A DNA stretch of 64,000 nucleotides from the NCBI RefSeq assembly GCF_000158095.2, contig NZ_CM011002.1, positions 3,824,703 through 3,888,702 of the forward strand, in the 5' to 3' direction. Origin of the DNA: Roseibium alexandrii DFL-11 (lineage in GTDB: Bacteria; Pseudomonadota; Alphaproteobacteria; Rhizobiales; Stappiaceae). Within the stretch, counting starts at the first letter, position 1. Each line of letters opens with the position of its first letter. Under the pieces are notes generated by a model. That model did no database searches, was not told where the DNA came from, and was given only the letters and a program-made list of their open reading frames with translations. Shown here in pieces: positions 39,267-50,712 of the stretch. Made by a program: the position numbers and the translations under genes.

Positions 39267-40537
39267 CAACAATCCTTATTCTCTTAGCCCTTTTCACGCT
39301 GCTGCTCATCCGGGTACCTGTTGCCTTTACGCTTGGCGGACTTGGGTTGGCCCTGCTTTTGTTCGGCGGATTTTCACCTCTGATGGCGCCGCAGGCCATC
39401 CTGTCGACACTCGACGGGTTTATTCTGATTGCTGTGCCGTTGTTTTTGCTAATGTCCAATGTCTTGCTGAAAGGCGGGGTCGGAAAAGATCTCTTTGCCG
39501 CCGTGCATGCCTGGGTCGGGCATTGGCCGGGCGGATTGGCGGTAGCCACTATTGTCTCCTGCGGTATCTTTGCAGCGATCTCCGGATCGTCCGTTGCCAC
39601 AGCGGCCACCATCGGCACGGTTGCGATCCCCGAGATGATCAGCCGGGGGTATGAGAAAAAATTCGTCTATGGGCTTCTCGCCGCCGGTGGCACGCTTGGG
39701 ATCCTGATTCCGCCGTCGATCCCGATGATCGTATACGGCTTCGTCACTGAACAGTCGGTAATCGCGCTGTTTTTGGCGGGAATCGGCCCTGGCCTGTTGC
39801 TGGTCGCGCTCTTCATCGCATTTGCCATGATCTACGCCCGTTGGTTTGGCGGCTACACACCGGAACCGCCTACGAGCACCAAGGAGCGGATCTCCAGCAC
39901 GATCCGCGCCCTGCCCTCCATGGTTCTGGCTGGCGTGGTGATCGGTGTTATCTATACTGGGATCGCCACACCGACCGAGGCCGCGGCCATTGGCTTTGCC
40001 GTCGCGCTTTTGATAACCGGCCTTTACCTCAGAACCCTCACCTGGCAGGGCTTCAAGGAAGCAGCTTTTGAGAGCATGGTGACCACCGTTGCGATCCTCT
40101 TGATTGTTGCCGGTGCCAAGGTCTTCGGCAAGGCGATTACGCTTTACCGGATCCCGCAGGAAATCTCGATGTTCATCGGTCAGAACATCGATACGCCGCT
40201 TACCTTCATTCTGGTGGTGTCGGTGGTGCTCTTGATCATGGGTTTGGTGTTCGAGGCGCTCTCCATGGTTTTGATCATGACCCCGGTTCTGTTGCCGGCG
40301 GCAATGGCCCTTGGCTTTGATCCCATCTGGTTCGGGGTCTATATGGTGGTCATGGTGGAATGTGCACTGATCACGCCGCCGGTCGGGCTCAATCTCTATG
40401 TCATCCAGTCGGTGGCGCGATCCAGTTTGGCGGATGTCTCACGTGGGGTTCTCCCCTTCCTGGCACTTATGCTGCTGAGCGTCGTCATACTGTACCTCTG
40501 GACTGATTTGGCCCTCTATATTCCGTTTAAACTCTAA
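39263..40537 (+). CDS. TRAP transporter large permease (DctM family)
   Basis: 424 residues, around twelve hydrophobic segments; the sodium-driven translocating subunit. Typical blocks are PLFLLMSNVLLKGGVGKDLF, SGSSVATAATIGTVAIPEM, GTLGILIPPSIPMIVYG and VVMVECALITPPVGLNLYVI. Coupled to dctQ by overlap; the lyase gene follows ten bases downstream. Confidence 0.94.
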   Translation: MTTILILLALFTLLLIRVPVAFTLGGLGLALLLFGGFSPLMAPQAILSTLDGFILIAVPLFLLMSNVLLKGGVGKDLFAAVHAWVGHWPGGLAVATIVSCGIFAAISGSSVATAATIGTVAIPEMISRGYEKKFVYGLLAAGGTLGILIPPSIPMIVYGFVTEQSVIALFLAGIGPGLLLVALFIAFAMIYARWFGGYTPEPPTSTKERISSTIRALPSMVLAGVVIGVIYTGIATPTEAAAIGFAVALLITGLYLRTLTWQGFKEAAFESMVTTVAILLIVAGAKVFGKAITLYRIPQEISMFIGQNIDTPLTFILVVSVVLLIMGLVFEALSMVLIMTPVLLPAAMALGFDPIWFGVYMVVMVECALITPPVGLNLYVIQSVARSSLADVSRGVLPFLALMLLSVVILYLWTDLALYIPFKL

Positions 40538-40546
40538 GGACATTCC

Positions 40547-41419
40547 ATGCCGTCTCAGGCTGACAAACTCCGCGCCCTTCTGGCGCAAGACAAACTCAAT
40601 GTGATGCCCTGCTGCTTCGATGCGTTGTCAGCAAAGCTGATTGAACAAGCGGGTTTCGGGCTGACCTTCATGTCAGGTTTTGCCACTTCCGCGTCCCGCA
40701 TCGGTCAGCCGGATCTGGGGTTGATGTCTTATGCCGAAGTCCTCGATCAGGCCCGTAACGTCACCGATGCGATCGAGATCCCACTGATTGCAGATGGGGA
40801 TACAGGCTACGGCAACGCCATGAATGTACGCCGTACCGTCACCGGATTTGCCAAGGCGGGCGCTGCCGCCGTCATGATTGAGGATCAGCTCGCGCCAAAA
40901 CGCTGCGGACACACGCCGGGCAAGGCAGTCGTCTCACGCGCAGAAGCCTTTGATCGGATCCGTGCCGCGCAAGATGCCAAGGATGCTGGCGCCGACATCC
41001 TGATCCTCGCCCGGACAGACGCCCGCCATGATCACGGGCTTACCGAAGCGATCGACCGTGCGGCAAAGTTCAAGGAGCTCGGAGCTGACATCCTTTTTGT
41101 CGAGGCGCCGAAGACTGTCTCAGAGATGCAAACCATCTGCCGCGAACTCCCAGGCCCAAAAATGGCTAATATCGTGGAAGGCGGCGAAACGCCGGAGCTC
41201 TCCCACAAGGAACTGGAAGACATAGGGTTTTCCATTGCGGCGTACCCTCTCACCCTGATGGCCAGTGCCATGCAGGCGATGATGGGGACTTTGGCCAAGC
41301 TGAAATCGGATGAAGATCGCACCCCGGATTTGATGAACTTTTCTGAACTCCGCGACCGGATCGGCTTCAATGATTATTACGAAGCGTCAGCGCACTACGA
41401 GACGTCCAAACGGGATTAG
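40547..41419 (+). CDS. Isocitrate lyase/PEP mutase family carboligase-lyase
   Basis: 290 residues with a TIM-barrel fold of the ICL/PEPM superfamily. Metal-binding ADGDTGYGNAMN and VMIEDQ are present, and the gating-loop motif KRCGH (LAPKRCGHTPGK) contains the catalytic Cys of true lyases. That favours a C-C bond-cleaving lyase such as 2-methylisocitrate or 2,3-dimethylmalate lyase over PEP mutase or the Cys-less oxaloacetate decarboxylase. The exact substrate is unknown. Its place at the end of the TRAP operon suggests it acts on the imported acid. Confidence 0.85.
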   Translation: MPSQADKLRALLAQDKLNVMPCCFDALSAKLIEQAGFGLTFMSGFATSASRIGQPDLGLMSYAEVLDQARNVTDAIEIPLIADGDTGYGNAMNVRRTVTGFAKAGAAAVMIEDQLAPKRCGHTPGKAVVSRAEAFDRIRAAQDAKDAGADILILARTDARHDHGLTEAIDRAAKFKELGADILFVEAPKTVSEMQTICRELPGPKMANIVEGGETPELSHKELEDIGFSIAAYPLTLMASAMQAMMGTLAKLKSDEDRTPDLMNFSELRDRIGFNDYYEASAHYETSKRD

Positions 41420-41426
41420 CATTTAG

Positions 41427-41467
41427 AGGGCCGGCGAATGCAAAGCCACACGTAGACCGGCCCTTTT
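41427..41467 (+). terminator. Terminator after TRAP operon
   Basis: Stem AGGGCCGG (41427-41434) with CCGGCCCT (41457-41464), then TTTT; loop of 22 bases. Confidence 0.75.
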
Positions 41468-41480
41468 GCGGGTTGGTTCG

Positions 41481-41677
41481 CCGCCTGATTGCTCGATCAG
41501 GCGGGTCTTGCGCATCTGCAATCAAACTCAGTTGAATTCAGCTCAACTCGGAATGCTTGACCTTGACGCGGAGCTGCGCCATTCACTGGACAGAATTTGG
41601 CAGTAGCCCCATTCCGGGAGACAACTGTGAGAGAACGAAGGCTGGCGGCGCGGCTTGAAAACGCGCAGGGCCAGCCT
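41481..41677 (+). promoter_or_regulatory. Structured leader region of leuC
   Basis: Three inverted repeats precede leuC. They are CCGCCTGAT-N6-ATCAGGCGG (41481-41504), AGTTGA-N7-TCAACT (41530-41548) and AGGCTGGC (41639-41646) with GCCAGCCT (41670-41677), the last holding an inner GCGCG/CGCGC stem. Between the second and third is a 17-codon frame (41553-41606) beginning MLDLDAEL with four Leu codons. The third hairpin lies just before the leuC ribosome site. Possible attenuation or translational control, unproven. Confidence 0.4.
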
Positions 41678-41693
41678 GACTTAGGAGAGACCC

Positions 41694-43106
41694 ATGGCCA
41701 AGGCACGGACGCTTTACGACAAGATTTGGGACGACCACGCGGTCGACATGCAGCCGGACGGAACCGGTCTGCTCTATATTGACCGCCACCTGGTGCATGA
41801 AGTGACCAGCCCGCAGGCGTTTGAAGGTCTGCGCATGACCGGCCGCAAGGTCCGTCAGCCGGGCAAGACCCTTGCCGTGGTCGACCACAATGTGCCGACC
41901 ACCGACCGCCGTCATGGAATTGACGATCCTGAGTCCGCTCTTCAAGTGGAAACCTTGGCCAAAAACGCGGCTGAGTTCGGTGTTGAGTATTACTCTGAGC
42001 TCGATATGCGTCAGGGCGTTGTCCATATCGTTGGCCCGGAGCAAGGCTTTACCCTGCCCGGCATGACCATTGTCTGCGGCGACAGCCACACGTCCACTCA
42101 CGGCGCTTTTGGCTCGCTGGCCCACGGTATCGGTACGTCCGAGGTGGAGCATGTTCTGGCCACCCAGACCCTGATCCAGAAAAAAGCCAAGAACATGCTG
42201 GTGAAGGTCAACGGCCAAATCCCGGCCGGTGTCACGGCCAAGGACATCGTTCTGGCGATCATCGGCAAGATCGGAACGGCCGGCGGCACAGGTTACGTGA
42301 TCGAGTATGCCGGTGAAGCCATTGAGTCCCTGTCAATCGAAGGCCGTATGACGGTCTGCAACATGTCGATCGAAGGCGGTGCACGCGCTGGTCTCATCGC
42401 GCCGGATGAAAAGACCTTCGAATACATCAAGGGTCGCCCAAAAGCGCCGAAAGGCGACGATTGGGACAAGGCGCTTGCCTATTGGAAGACCCTGCATACC
42501 GACGCAGATGCCTATTTCGACAAGGTTATCGAGCTGGATGCAGCCAATCTGCCGCCGATCGTGTCCTGGGGCTCGTCTCCGGAAGACGTTGTTTCCGTTG
42601 AAGGGGTTGTTCCGAATCCGAAGGAGATCGAAGACGAGAACCGCCGTCAATCAAAGTTCCGGGCTCTCGATTACATGGGCCTCGAGCCGGGCACGAAGAT
42701 CACGGACATCAAGATCGACCGCGCCTTTATCGGATCTTGCACCAACGGCCGTATCGAAGACCTGCGCGCCGCTGCAGCTGTTATCGGCAACCACAAGGTC
42801 GCGTCGCACGTCAGCGCAATGGTTGTTCCAGGATCCGGTCTTGTGAAAGAACAGGCGGAAGAAGAAGGCCTCGACGTCATCTTCAAGGAAGCAGGCTTTG
42901 AGTGGCGTGAGCCGGGTTGCTCCATGTGTCTTGCGATGAACGCGGACAAGCTCGCTCCGGGTGAGCGCTGTGCGTCGACGTCCAACCGGAACTTCGAAGG
43001 CCGCCAGGGTCACAAGGGCCGCACCCATCTGGTTTCGCCGGCGATGGCTGCAGCGGCCGCGATTGCTGGTCATTTCGTCGACATTCGCGACTGGACGGCC
43101 AACTGA
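41694..43106 (+). CDS. leuC: 3-isopropylmalate dehydratase large subunit
   Basis: [4Fe-4S] aconitase-family enzyme isomerising 2- to 3-isopropylmalate in leucine synthesis, with LeuD. 470 residues. Conserved blocks are [43 protein letters not shown], the cluster ligands in [12 protein letters not shown] and GCSMCLAMN, and [23 protein letters not shown] precedes the ATG. leuD is not in this window. A terminator follows at 43137. Confidence 0.96.
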   Translation: MAKARTLYDKIWDDHAVDMQPDGTGLLYIDRHLVHEVTSPQAFEGLRMTGRKVRQPGKTLAVVDHNVPTTDRRHGIDDPESALQVETLAKNAAEFGVEYYSELDMRQGVVHIVGPEQGFTLPGMTIVCGDSHTSTHGAFGSLAHGIGTSEVEHVLATQTLIQKKAKNMLVKVNGQIPAGVTAKDIVLAIIGKIGTAGGTGYVIEYAGEAIESLSIEGRMTVCNMSIEGGARAGLIAPDEKTFEYIKGRPKAPKGDDWDKALAYWKTLHTDADAYFDKVIELDAANLPPIVSWGSSPEDVVSVEGVVPNPKEIEDENRRQSKFRALDYMGLEPGTKITDIKIDRAFIGSCTNGRIEDLRAAAAVIGNHKVASHVSAMVVPGSGLVKEQAEEEGLDVIFKEAGFEWREPGCSMCLAMNADKLAPGERCASTSNRNFEGRQGHKGRTHLVSPAMAAAAAIAGHFVDIRDWTAN

Positions 43107-43136
43107 TTCGTCATTGACCTTTTAGGAAAAAGTCAG

Positions 43137-43160
43137 GGGGCGCGTCAAAGCGCCCCTTTT
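43137..43160 (+). terminator. Rho-independent terminator after leuC
   Basis: Stem GGGGCGC (43137-43143), loop GTCAAA, GCGCCCC (43150-43156), TTTT. Confidence 0.9.
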
Positions 43161-43379
43161 GGTTTGCAAGAAAAAACTGTCACGGCTCAGTGAATTCATC
43201 CGCATTTCGCTAAGTGATTCAGAAAGTTGCCGGATTTTTTTCACGAGTCTTCGGCACCACCCGGCAGGGTGAATAAATGAAATCATTGGTCTTCACAAGA
43301 CTGTCACCTCGGCACTACAATACTCGCGTCGCAAAGGGACATAATCTGCTGTCCGCCTGACTGGACACCAGACGTTCTG

Positions 43380-43958
43380 ATGAAGCGTAAGGAGTGGAAG
43401 GTGACGATAGCGGTATCGCCGGGAGCTCATCCGGCGTTGGTGCTCAATGCGGATTACCGGCCTTTGAGCTACTACCCCTTGTCCTTGTGGAGTTGGCAGG
43501 ACACCATCAAGGCTGTGTTTCTAGACCGGGTGAACATCGTTGCGGAATATGACGCGGCGGTCCGAAGTCCGAGCTTCGAATTCAAACTGCCCAGCGTCGT
43601 TTCCTTAAAAACCTTCGTCAAACCCAGCCGGCACCCCGCCTTTACTCGCTTCAACGTATTCCTTCGCGACAAGTTCCAGTGCCAGTATTGCGGCAGCAAA
43701 GAGGAACTCACCTTCGATCACTTGATCCCGCGCTCCAAAGGGGGCCTGACAACCTGGGAAAACGTGATCACTGCCTGCTCCCCGTGCAACTTGCGCAAAT
43801 CCAACAAGTCCTGCGAACAGCTCAACATGTGGCCCATGCACATGCCGTTCCGGCCGACGATCCAGGATCTGCACAACAACGGCCGCGGCTTCCCGCCAAA
43901 CTATCTGCACGAAAGCTGGATGGACTTCCTTTACTGGGATACAGAGCTGGACCCATAG
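43380..43958 (+). CDS. HNH endonuclease domain protein
   Basis: 192 residues; a GTG at 43401 is an alternative start. The N-terminal half holds PALVLNADYRPLSYYPLSLWSWQDTIKAVFLDRV. The C-terminal HNH/zinc fold is CQYCGSKEELTFDHLIPRSKGG, followed by WENVITACSPCNLRKSNK: two CxxC pairs, the metal-binding DH and the Asn. This form is a common chromosomal protein of bacteria and is not tied to a phage or restriction system here. Role unknown, perhaps DNA repair. Confidence 0.88.
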   Translation: MKRKEWKVTIAVSPGAHPALVLNADYRPLSYYPLSLWSWQDTIKAVFLDRVNIVAEYDAAVRSPSFEFKLPSVVSLKTFVKPSRHPAFTRFNVFLRDKFQCQYCGSKEELTFDHLIPRSKGGLTTWENVITACSPCNLRKSNKSCEQLNMWPMHMPFRPTIQDLHNNGRGFPPNYLHESWMDFLYWDTELDP

Positions 43959-44243
43959 GGTTGTCTCAGAGTTTTCAGCTTGCGATCTTTGAATGACTTC
44001 CATGTGTGTCGGGAGTTGAAGGGTGTGTACTTCCTCAAAATCACTCATGGATTCAGGCGTAAATCGTCGTTTGGCCTGGCAAATCAGAGAAGCGAGTTGA
44101 CGTTTTGTGGCGGTTTGATTCGTAAAAAAAGCGTAAATACTTCAAAAATTCTAGTAGCATTTTAATTGTTTAGGTACTTTTCTTTAGTAGCTATTCCGTA
44201 ACGTGCCTGAAGGGCATTCGTAGAAACGGGATTGCGTGGCTAA

Positions 44244-45641
44244 ATGATAAAAGCCCTGATTTCAAAATTTAACCGAAATCAAGATGGTTCAATCCTGCCG
44301 ATATTTGCGGGAATGGTGTTGGTGCTGGTCGTCATTGGGGGCGCAGCGATCGATATCTCCCGGGCGGTGAATGCACGGGAAAAGCTTGCGTACGCCATTG
44401 ATGCTGCAGCGCTTTCTGTCGCAACGGATCTGTCAACGACTGTTCTTAGGGACAACCAGATCAAAACTCGGATCGAGAACTCATTCCGAGCAAATCTAAG
44501 CGATGCTGAGTTTCTGGACCAGGCGATCGACAATCTAGATTTCGATGTCGACAGCAATGCAGGCACCGTGACGGTGTCGTCTTCTGCCGGATTAAACAAC
44601 TATTTTTTAAATATACCAGGATTTGGAAAAGATGGCCTGGGTCCTGATGTCTTCAACTTCGGCACCAGTGCGGAGGTGAACTACTCTCGGTTCGATGTCG
44701 AGCTTGCCCTGGTTGTTGACGTTACCGGGTCTATGGCAGGCGATATGGGTGCATTGAGAGATGCCGCAGAAGAGGTTGTTGATATCCTGATCGAGGACGA
44801 TGCCTCAAACAGTGCCAGTAAAGTTCGGATTTCACTTGTTCCTTACTCCCAAGGCGTAAACCTTGGTTCTTATGCATCTACGGTCACCAACGGAAGTACG
44901 TCGTGGCGGAATTGCGTCAACGAGCGCGAAGGACAACAAAAATACACAGACGCGGTCTATAATTATGACGGTACAAACTCTGAGTACTTTCATGGCCTTC
45001 AGAGCTATTTCATTTGGGACTATGGGTCCTCTGAAAACTGGTCAAGCGCGAGAGATGACTGCCCGTCGAGCAGTTTGCAGCCTTTAACATCGGATAAAAA
45101 CACTTTGATTTCCGATATCCGGAACTTAAGCTCGGGCGGCGGAACAGGAGGCCAAACAGGCGTTGCTTGGGGCTGGTACACTCTGTCGCCCAACTGGACG
45201 AGCCTTTGGCCCACTGACAGCGATCCGGAACCCTATGGCAACGGCACTCCGGATGATGATGTCAAAAAGTTTGCACTGATCATGACTGATGGTGATTTTA
45301 ACGCTCAGTACGGCAAAGAAGAACGCACCACCTGTACTGGACGCGGCAGGAACCGCGTGTGCACAACCAATGAGTATTGGGTTGAGCGCTATCACAGATA
45401 TTCAGATTACAATGACCCTCCGGCAACCCGTGCGCGGACCCTTTGCGATGCCATGAAAGCAGAAAATATCGAAATCTTCACAGTGTTTTTTGACACCGGT
45501 GGTTCAGCATTCGGTGATGATCTCATGTCATACTGCGCCAGCGGAAGCGACTATTATTATGAAGCCGATAACAAAGACGAGTTGATTACGGCATTCTCCA
45601 ACATCGCAAAGCGGATTCAACAGATTTACTTGTCCCAGTAA
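44244..45641 (+). CDS. TadG-like protein with von Willebrand factor A domain
   Basis: 465 residues. A short basic N-terminus, then a TadE/TadG-type membrane helix (about 17-36: LPIFAGMVLVLVVIGGAAID) followed by the pilin-like ISRAVNAREKLAYAIDAAALSVA. A VWA domain begins near 150 (DVELALVVDVTGSMAG, a D-x-T-x-S MIDAS), and its loops are rich in Ser, Tyr and Asn, with several Cys. Probably a surface or pseudopilus-associated adhesin exported with a Tad system, but no tad genes are near. Its upstream 285 bp are AT-rich compared with neighbours. Confidence 0.82.
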   Translation: MIKALISKFNRNQDGSILPIFAGMVLVLVVIGGAAIDISRAVNAREKLAYAIDAAALSVATDLSTTVLRDNQIKTRIENSFRANLSDAEFLDQAIDNLDFDVDSNAGTVTVSSSAGLNNYFLNIPGFGKDGLGPDVFNFGTSAEVNYSRFDVELALVVDVTGSMAGDMGALRDAAEEVVDILIEDDASNSASKVRISLVPYSQGVNLGSYASTVTNGSTSWRNCVNEREGQQKYTDAVYNYDGTNSEYFHGLQSYFIWDYGSSENWSSARDDCPSSSLQPLTSDKNTLISDIRNLSSGGGTGGQTGVAWGWYTLSPNWTSLWPTDSDPEPYGNGTPDDDVKKFALIMTDGDFNAQYGKEERTTCTGRGRNRVCTTNEYWVERYHRYSDYNDPPATRARTLCDAMKAENIEIFTVFFDTGGSAFGDDLMSYCASGSDYYYEADNKDELITAFSNIAKRIQQIYLSQ

Positions 45642-45668
45642 AGTTTTATAGCTGCTGGATATGAAATA

Positions 45669-45694
45669 GGCCCGCTCATTGGCGGGCCATTTTG
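45669..45694 (+). terminator. Terminator between TadG-like gene and acs
   Basis: Stem GGCCCGC (45669-45675) with GCGGGCC (45682-45688), followed by ATTTTG. It lies between convergent stop codons. Confidence 0.75.
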
Positions 45695-45714
45695 TGCTTA
45701 TTGTCGACTGGCGT

Positions 45715-47652
<1,938 letters not shown>

Positions 47653-47798
47653 TTAAGACCTCCCAGAAACCCCGATTTGAACCGGCGGTCGCATTTGCTC
47701 TCCTCCCGCCAGTCTTATTTGCTGGTGGCCATTATGCGTATGGCCTTCCCCAGCGTCCATAACTTAACATTCGTACTTTCGTAGGCGCGACATTGGTA

Positions 47799-48061
47799 TA
47801 GGGTCAGGGCTTGCTCATCTGATTGATCTGGCGCTAAAAACGGCGATGAGATGCAAGGAAAAGCGCGAGGAGCGGGCAGGTGCCCGGTCGAGCGTTTTGA
47901 CGCCGCATATCGAAGCCGTTTTAGCGTCTATTGATTGGATGAATTTCTTCGGCAACTGCGTTGCAAAGCTTTGAAAACCAGAAGGTTTCCTGCAGCTTCG
48001 CGCCTCGTATCCGAAGCAACTCATTCCAACCAGTTCCATCATATGAGCAAGCCCTGGCCCT
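47799..48061. repeat. MITE-like element with 24-bp terminal inverted repeats
   Basis: About 260 bp bounded by imperfect inverted repeats. The left end contains CAGGGCTTGCTCAT (47805-47818) and the right end its exact complement ATGAGCAAGCCCTG (48043-48056). Extended to 24 bases, the ends differ at two positions. Inside, GCGCTAAAAACGGC (47831-47844) pairs with GCCGTTTTAGCG (47915-47926), and a GGGCA-N-TGCCC hairpin lies near 47876. No transposase frame; no clear target duplication was seen. Confidence 0.6.
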
Positions 48062-48094
48062 GCACGTTCAAATACGTAAGGATTTACGCTTGCG

Positions 48095-48508
48095 TCAGGC
48101 GATCACGAAGGGGGACAGCAAGCCGATCACCACTGCCTGAACCAGTAGAACCAGCAGCCAGTGGCCGCCATCAATTGCAGTCAGGGCCCACGGCTGGTTC
48201 TGGAAGCGATGGTTGATGATCTGAGTCGTCATTACGATCCCGATCCAGACCATGATGGCCGAGATGATGCCTGCACGGACTGTTACCTCGCCGGTGTGAT
48301 AAATAATCCCGGCAAAAACGATGGCCATAACCACTTGGCATAAAAAGGCTATAATCATCGTGACCGAGTTCGGCCGTGTCTGTTCTTCGGTTAAGCCGGC
48401 GGCTTTCATCCAGGCTTTTCCAAGAACGCCGTACCAGATCGCGCCGATGATAAATGAGGCAACTGCTGCGCCTCCGGCTGCCAGCAGATTGATCCCATCG
48501 AACATCAT
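48095..48508 (-). CDS. DUF1761 membrane protein
   Basis: 137 residues with four hydrophobic helices: INLLAAGGAAVASFIIGAIWYGVLG with the family's WYGxLGKxWM, then VTMIIAFLCQVVMAIVFAG, AGIISAIMVWIGIVMTTQI and WLLVLLVQAVVIGLL. This fits DUF1761, an uncharacterised inner-membrane family. It is the last gene before the MITE-like element, 127 bp after the GNAT-like gene, and may be a separate unit. Confidence 0.85.
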   Translation of the reverse strand: MMFDGINLLAAGGAAVASFIIGAIWYGVLGKAWMKAAGLTEEQTRPNSVTMIIAFLCQVVMAIVFAGIIYHTGEVTVRAGIISAIMVWIGIVMTTQIINHRFQNQPWALTAIDGGHWLLVLLVQAVVIGLLSPFVIA

Positions 48509-48635
48509 GTTTGGACTCTCCCTAAAGCACTGCGATGCGCGCTTTTCGATTGGACAATGAAATCAATCAGACCGGAGATCAAGCGCACTGGATAGAAAAG
48601 TACCTGTCAAAAATGCGAGGCATCTGAAGCCAGAA

Positions 48636-49343
48636 TCAAAGCTTTTGCCAGACCGTCAGGGTTCCAACATCTTCAAAACCGATCTGGCGATAGACGGGCA
48701 ACAGCGCTGTGTCGGTCTCATAGGTGCAAATTGGCCGATGCGGGAACGGCTCGATGAGCGCATGGAGGGCTCCATAGAGCCAGCTCTTGCGATGGAAGAT
48801 GTTGGAAATGCCGACGAAATCCTTGCCAGCGTGAGATGGACCGTAATTCAAGACAGCCCCGCCTTGTATCGCGTCGTCCCGCCTGATCGATACAAAATCA
48901 ATGTCCGGAAACTCCAGCAGTTTTGGCGGAAAAAGCGTATGAAGTTTTTCGCTCTTATTCCACGCCGGAAGCCATTTACCGAGCGCCTCCGAGGTCTGTG
49001 CTTTTTGCCAGTCCGGCGGCGAACTGGGTTTTCGTGTGCCTTCTTGTGACCGGAACAGCCAGGTTCCGGTGAGAAGTTTCTCAAAACCGGACGTACGAAG
49101 ATCAAGGCAATCGAAACTGTCCTTCACCGCCGCCTTGGAAGGGAGTGCGGAAAGCGCTGTTGTTAGATCCGCACTGTGCTCTGCGGCCAATGTGACAATG
49201 CTTGGAAACAGAGGGACTTGTTTATTGGAGGCCCGCCAGAAACCGTGGTGAAAACTTGTTTTTGCGCCGGCTGTTCTCAGAACGGCATCGCACCACAGCG
49301 CATTATTCCTTGCGCAAAGCTGAACCGTTTCCCCCGGTGTCAA
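48636..49343 (-). CDS. GNAT-like hypothetical protein at end of urease cluster
   Basis: 235 residues, cytoplasmic. The C-terminal third (DDAIQGGAVLNYGPSHAGKDFVGISNIFHR, then YETDTALLPVYRQIGFEDVGTLTVWQ) follows the acetyltransferase fold, including the ending seen when a GNAT enzyme compares itself with an 'older' relative. The classic acetyl-CoA loop R/Q-x-x-G-x-G/A is not obvious, so activity is uncertain. It starts two bases after the ureG stop and is likely co-transcribed. Link to urease unknown. Confidence 0.65.
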   Translation of the reverse strand: MTPGETVQLCARNNALWCDAVLRTAGAKTSFHHGFWRASNKQVPLFPSIVTLAAEHSADLTTALSALPSKAAVKDSFDCLDLRTSGFEKLLTGTWLFRSQEGTRKPSSPPDWQKAQTSEALGKWLPAWNKSEKLHTLFPPKLLEFPDIDFVSIRRDDAIQGGAVLNYGPSHAGKDFVGISNIFHRKSWLYGALHALIEPFPHRPICTYETDTALLPVYRQIGFEDVGTLTVWQKL

Positions 49344-49345
49344 AG

Positions 49346-49957
49346 CTATAGGCCGCCCTTTTCGATGATGAACTCTACGATCTTATCTACACCATCTCCG
49401 GCTCGCATGTTTGCGAAAACAAACGGCCGTGTTTTGCGCATCTTGGCTGCGTCCCGGTCCATGACTCTAAGATCTGCTCCGACATAAGGCGCAAGATCCG
49501 TCTTGTTGATGACCAGCAAGTCCGAGCGGGTGATGCCGGGACCGCCTTTTCGCGGAATTTCCTCACCCGCCGCCACATCGATGACATAGATCGTCAGATC
49601 CGCAAGCTCCGGTGAGAAAGTGGCCGCCAGATTATCGCCGCCCGATTCAATCAGGATCAGGTCGAGATCGGGGATTTTGTCATTGAGATCCTTGACCGCC
49701 GCCAGATTGATCGAGGCGTCTTCCCGGATGGCCGTATGCGGGCAGCCGCCGGTTTCCACGCCGCGGATCCGGTCGCTGGTCAGGGCCTGCGACCGCATCA
49801 GCGCTTCGGCATCTTCGCTCGTGTAAATGTCGTTGGTGATGACCGCGAGCGAATAGCGTTCGCGCATGGCCTTGCACAGTTTGTCCGTCAGCGTCGTTTT
49901 CCCGGCGCCGACTGGGCCGCCGATGCCGACGCGCAAGGGACCGTTTTGAGATTTCAT
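49346..49957 (-). CDS. ureG: Urease accessory GTPase UreG
   Basis: GTP-dependent nickel delivery to apo-urease with UreD and UreF. 203 residues. P-loop [10 protein letters not shown] is at about 12-21, nickel-binding [12 protein letters not shown] near 69-80, and guanine-specificity VINKTDLA follows. Starts inside the ureF stop (four-base ATGA overlap). Confidence 0.97.
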   Translation of the reverse strand: MKSQNGPLRVGIGGPVGAGKTTLTDKLCKAMRERYSLAVITNDIYTSEDAEALMRSQALTSDRIRGVETGGCPHTAIREDASINLAAVKDLNDKIPDLDLILIESGGDNLAATFSPELADLTIYVIDVAAGEEIPRKGGPGITRSDLLVINKTDLAPYVGADLRVMDRDAAKMRKTRPFVFANMRAGDGVDKIVEFIIEKGGL

Positions 49958-50679
49958 GAGCGGAACAACCTCGAATATTGTGTTTCGTGCGCCATGGAGG
50001 CGATGTCGGCGAGAAAGGTGGAGGTGCCAAGGTCGTCAAGATCGGCGTCCATCGCTTCGGCGGCGATTTCTGAGATGACTGGTTCCAGTGCGGCCAGCAC
50101 CCGTTGGCCTTCGTTTTGTCCAAGCGGTACGGCGCGGACAGCTGCCGAGATGAGATTGGCCGTAAAGGAGTGGAGAAAGGCCGTCAGGCTTGCGTCTTCC
50201 GGCAGCTCATGAGCTGCGCAGATCAGACCCAGCGCGACAGGATAGGGCCACTCGGTCAGGGGCGTTTCAGAATTTCCATTGGTCAAACTGCTGAAAACAG
50301 CTCCTGCTGTAGTTTGTGAGTTCGGCGGCCAGCTTGCGGTCACGGTGTCAATGAACGCCGTGCCTTGGGCGGATGTTTCCAGGTGCCGTTCCTTTGAGGG
50401 CTGAAGCGCGAGGCCAAGCTCTGCCAGTTCCCGGACGTCCTCGTGTGATCCGGCAAGCGCCGCCCGGTAGGTCTGGCTCATCAGGATTGCATCGCTGCGT
50501 CCGGCTCCGTGTGCCAGTATGTCCTTGAGCCAGATCCGGAGTTCTTCGGCGGAGCTGACACCGCCAGCGTGGATGACCTGTTCCAGCCCATGGGAATAGG
50601 TGAAGGCTCCAATCGGAAAGGCCGGGGAGAGGAACGTCAGCAGCCTGTAGAGCGCTGATTGGGTGACGGACCCTGTCAT
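49954..50679 (-). CDS. ureF: Urease accessory protein UreF
   Basis: Scaffold in the UreD-UreF-UreG complex that gates GTPase activity and nickel transfer. 241 residues, all-helical. The family start [27 protein letters not shown] and the later [21 protein letters not shown] are evident. About 170 bp separate it from ureE, and a palindromic repeat fills much of that gap, so ureFG (with the GNAT-like gene) may be expressed at a different level from the upstream genes. Confidence 0.95.
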   Translation of the reverse strand: MTGSVTQSALYRLLTFLSPAFPIGAFTYSHGLEQVIHAGGVSSAEELRIWLKDILAHGAGRSDAILMSQTYRAALAGSHEDVRELAELGLALQPSKERHLETSAQGTAFIDTVTASWPPNSQTTAGAVFSSLTNGNSETPLTEWPYPVALGLICAAHELPEDASLTAFLHSFTANLISAAVRAVPLGQNEGQRVLAALEPVISEIAAEAMDADLDDLGTSTFLADIASMAHETQYSRLFRS

Positions 50680-50712
50680 ACTAAAGCCCCTACGGCTACA
50701 GCCTTCTCAAGC

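Noticed and set aside
47815..48042. 75-residue minus-strand frame in the acs/DUF1761 gap
   Set aside because: Lies wholly inside the inverted repeats of the MITE-like element and its composition follows the stems; more likely element sequence than a gene.
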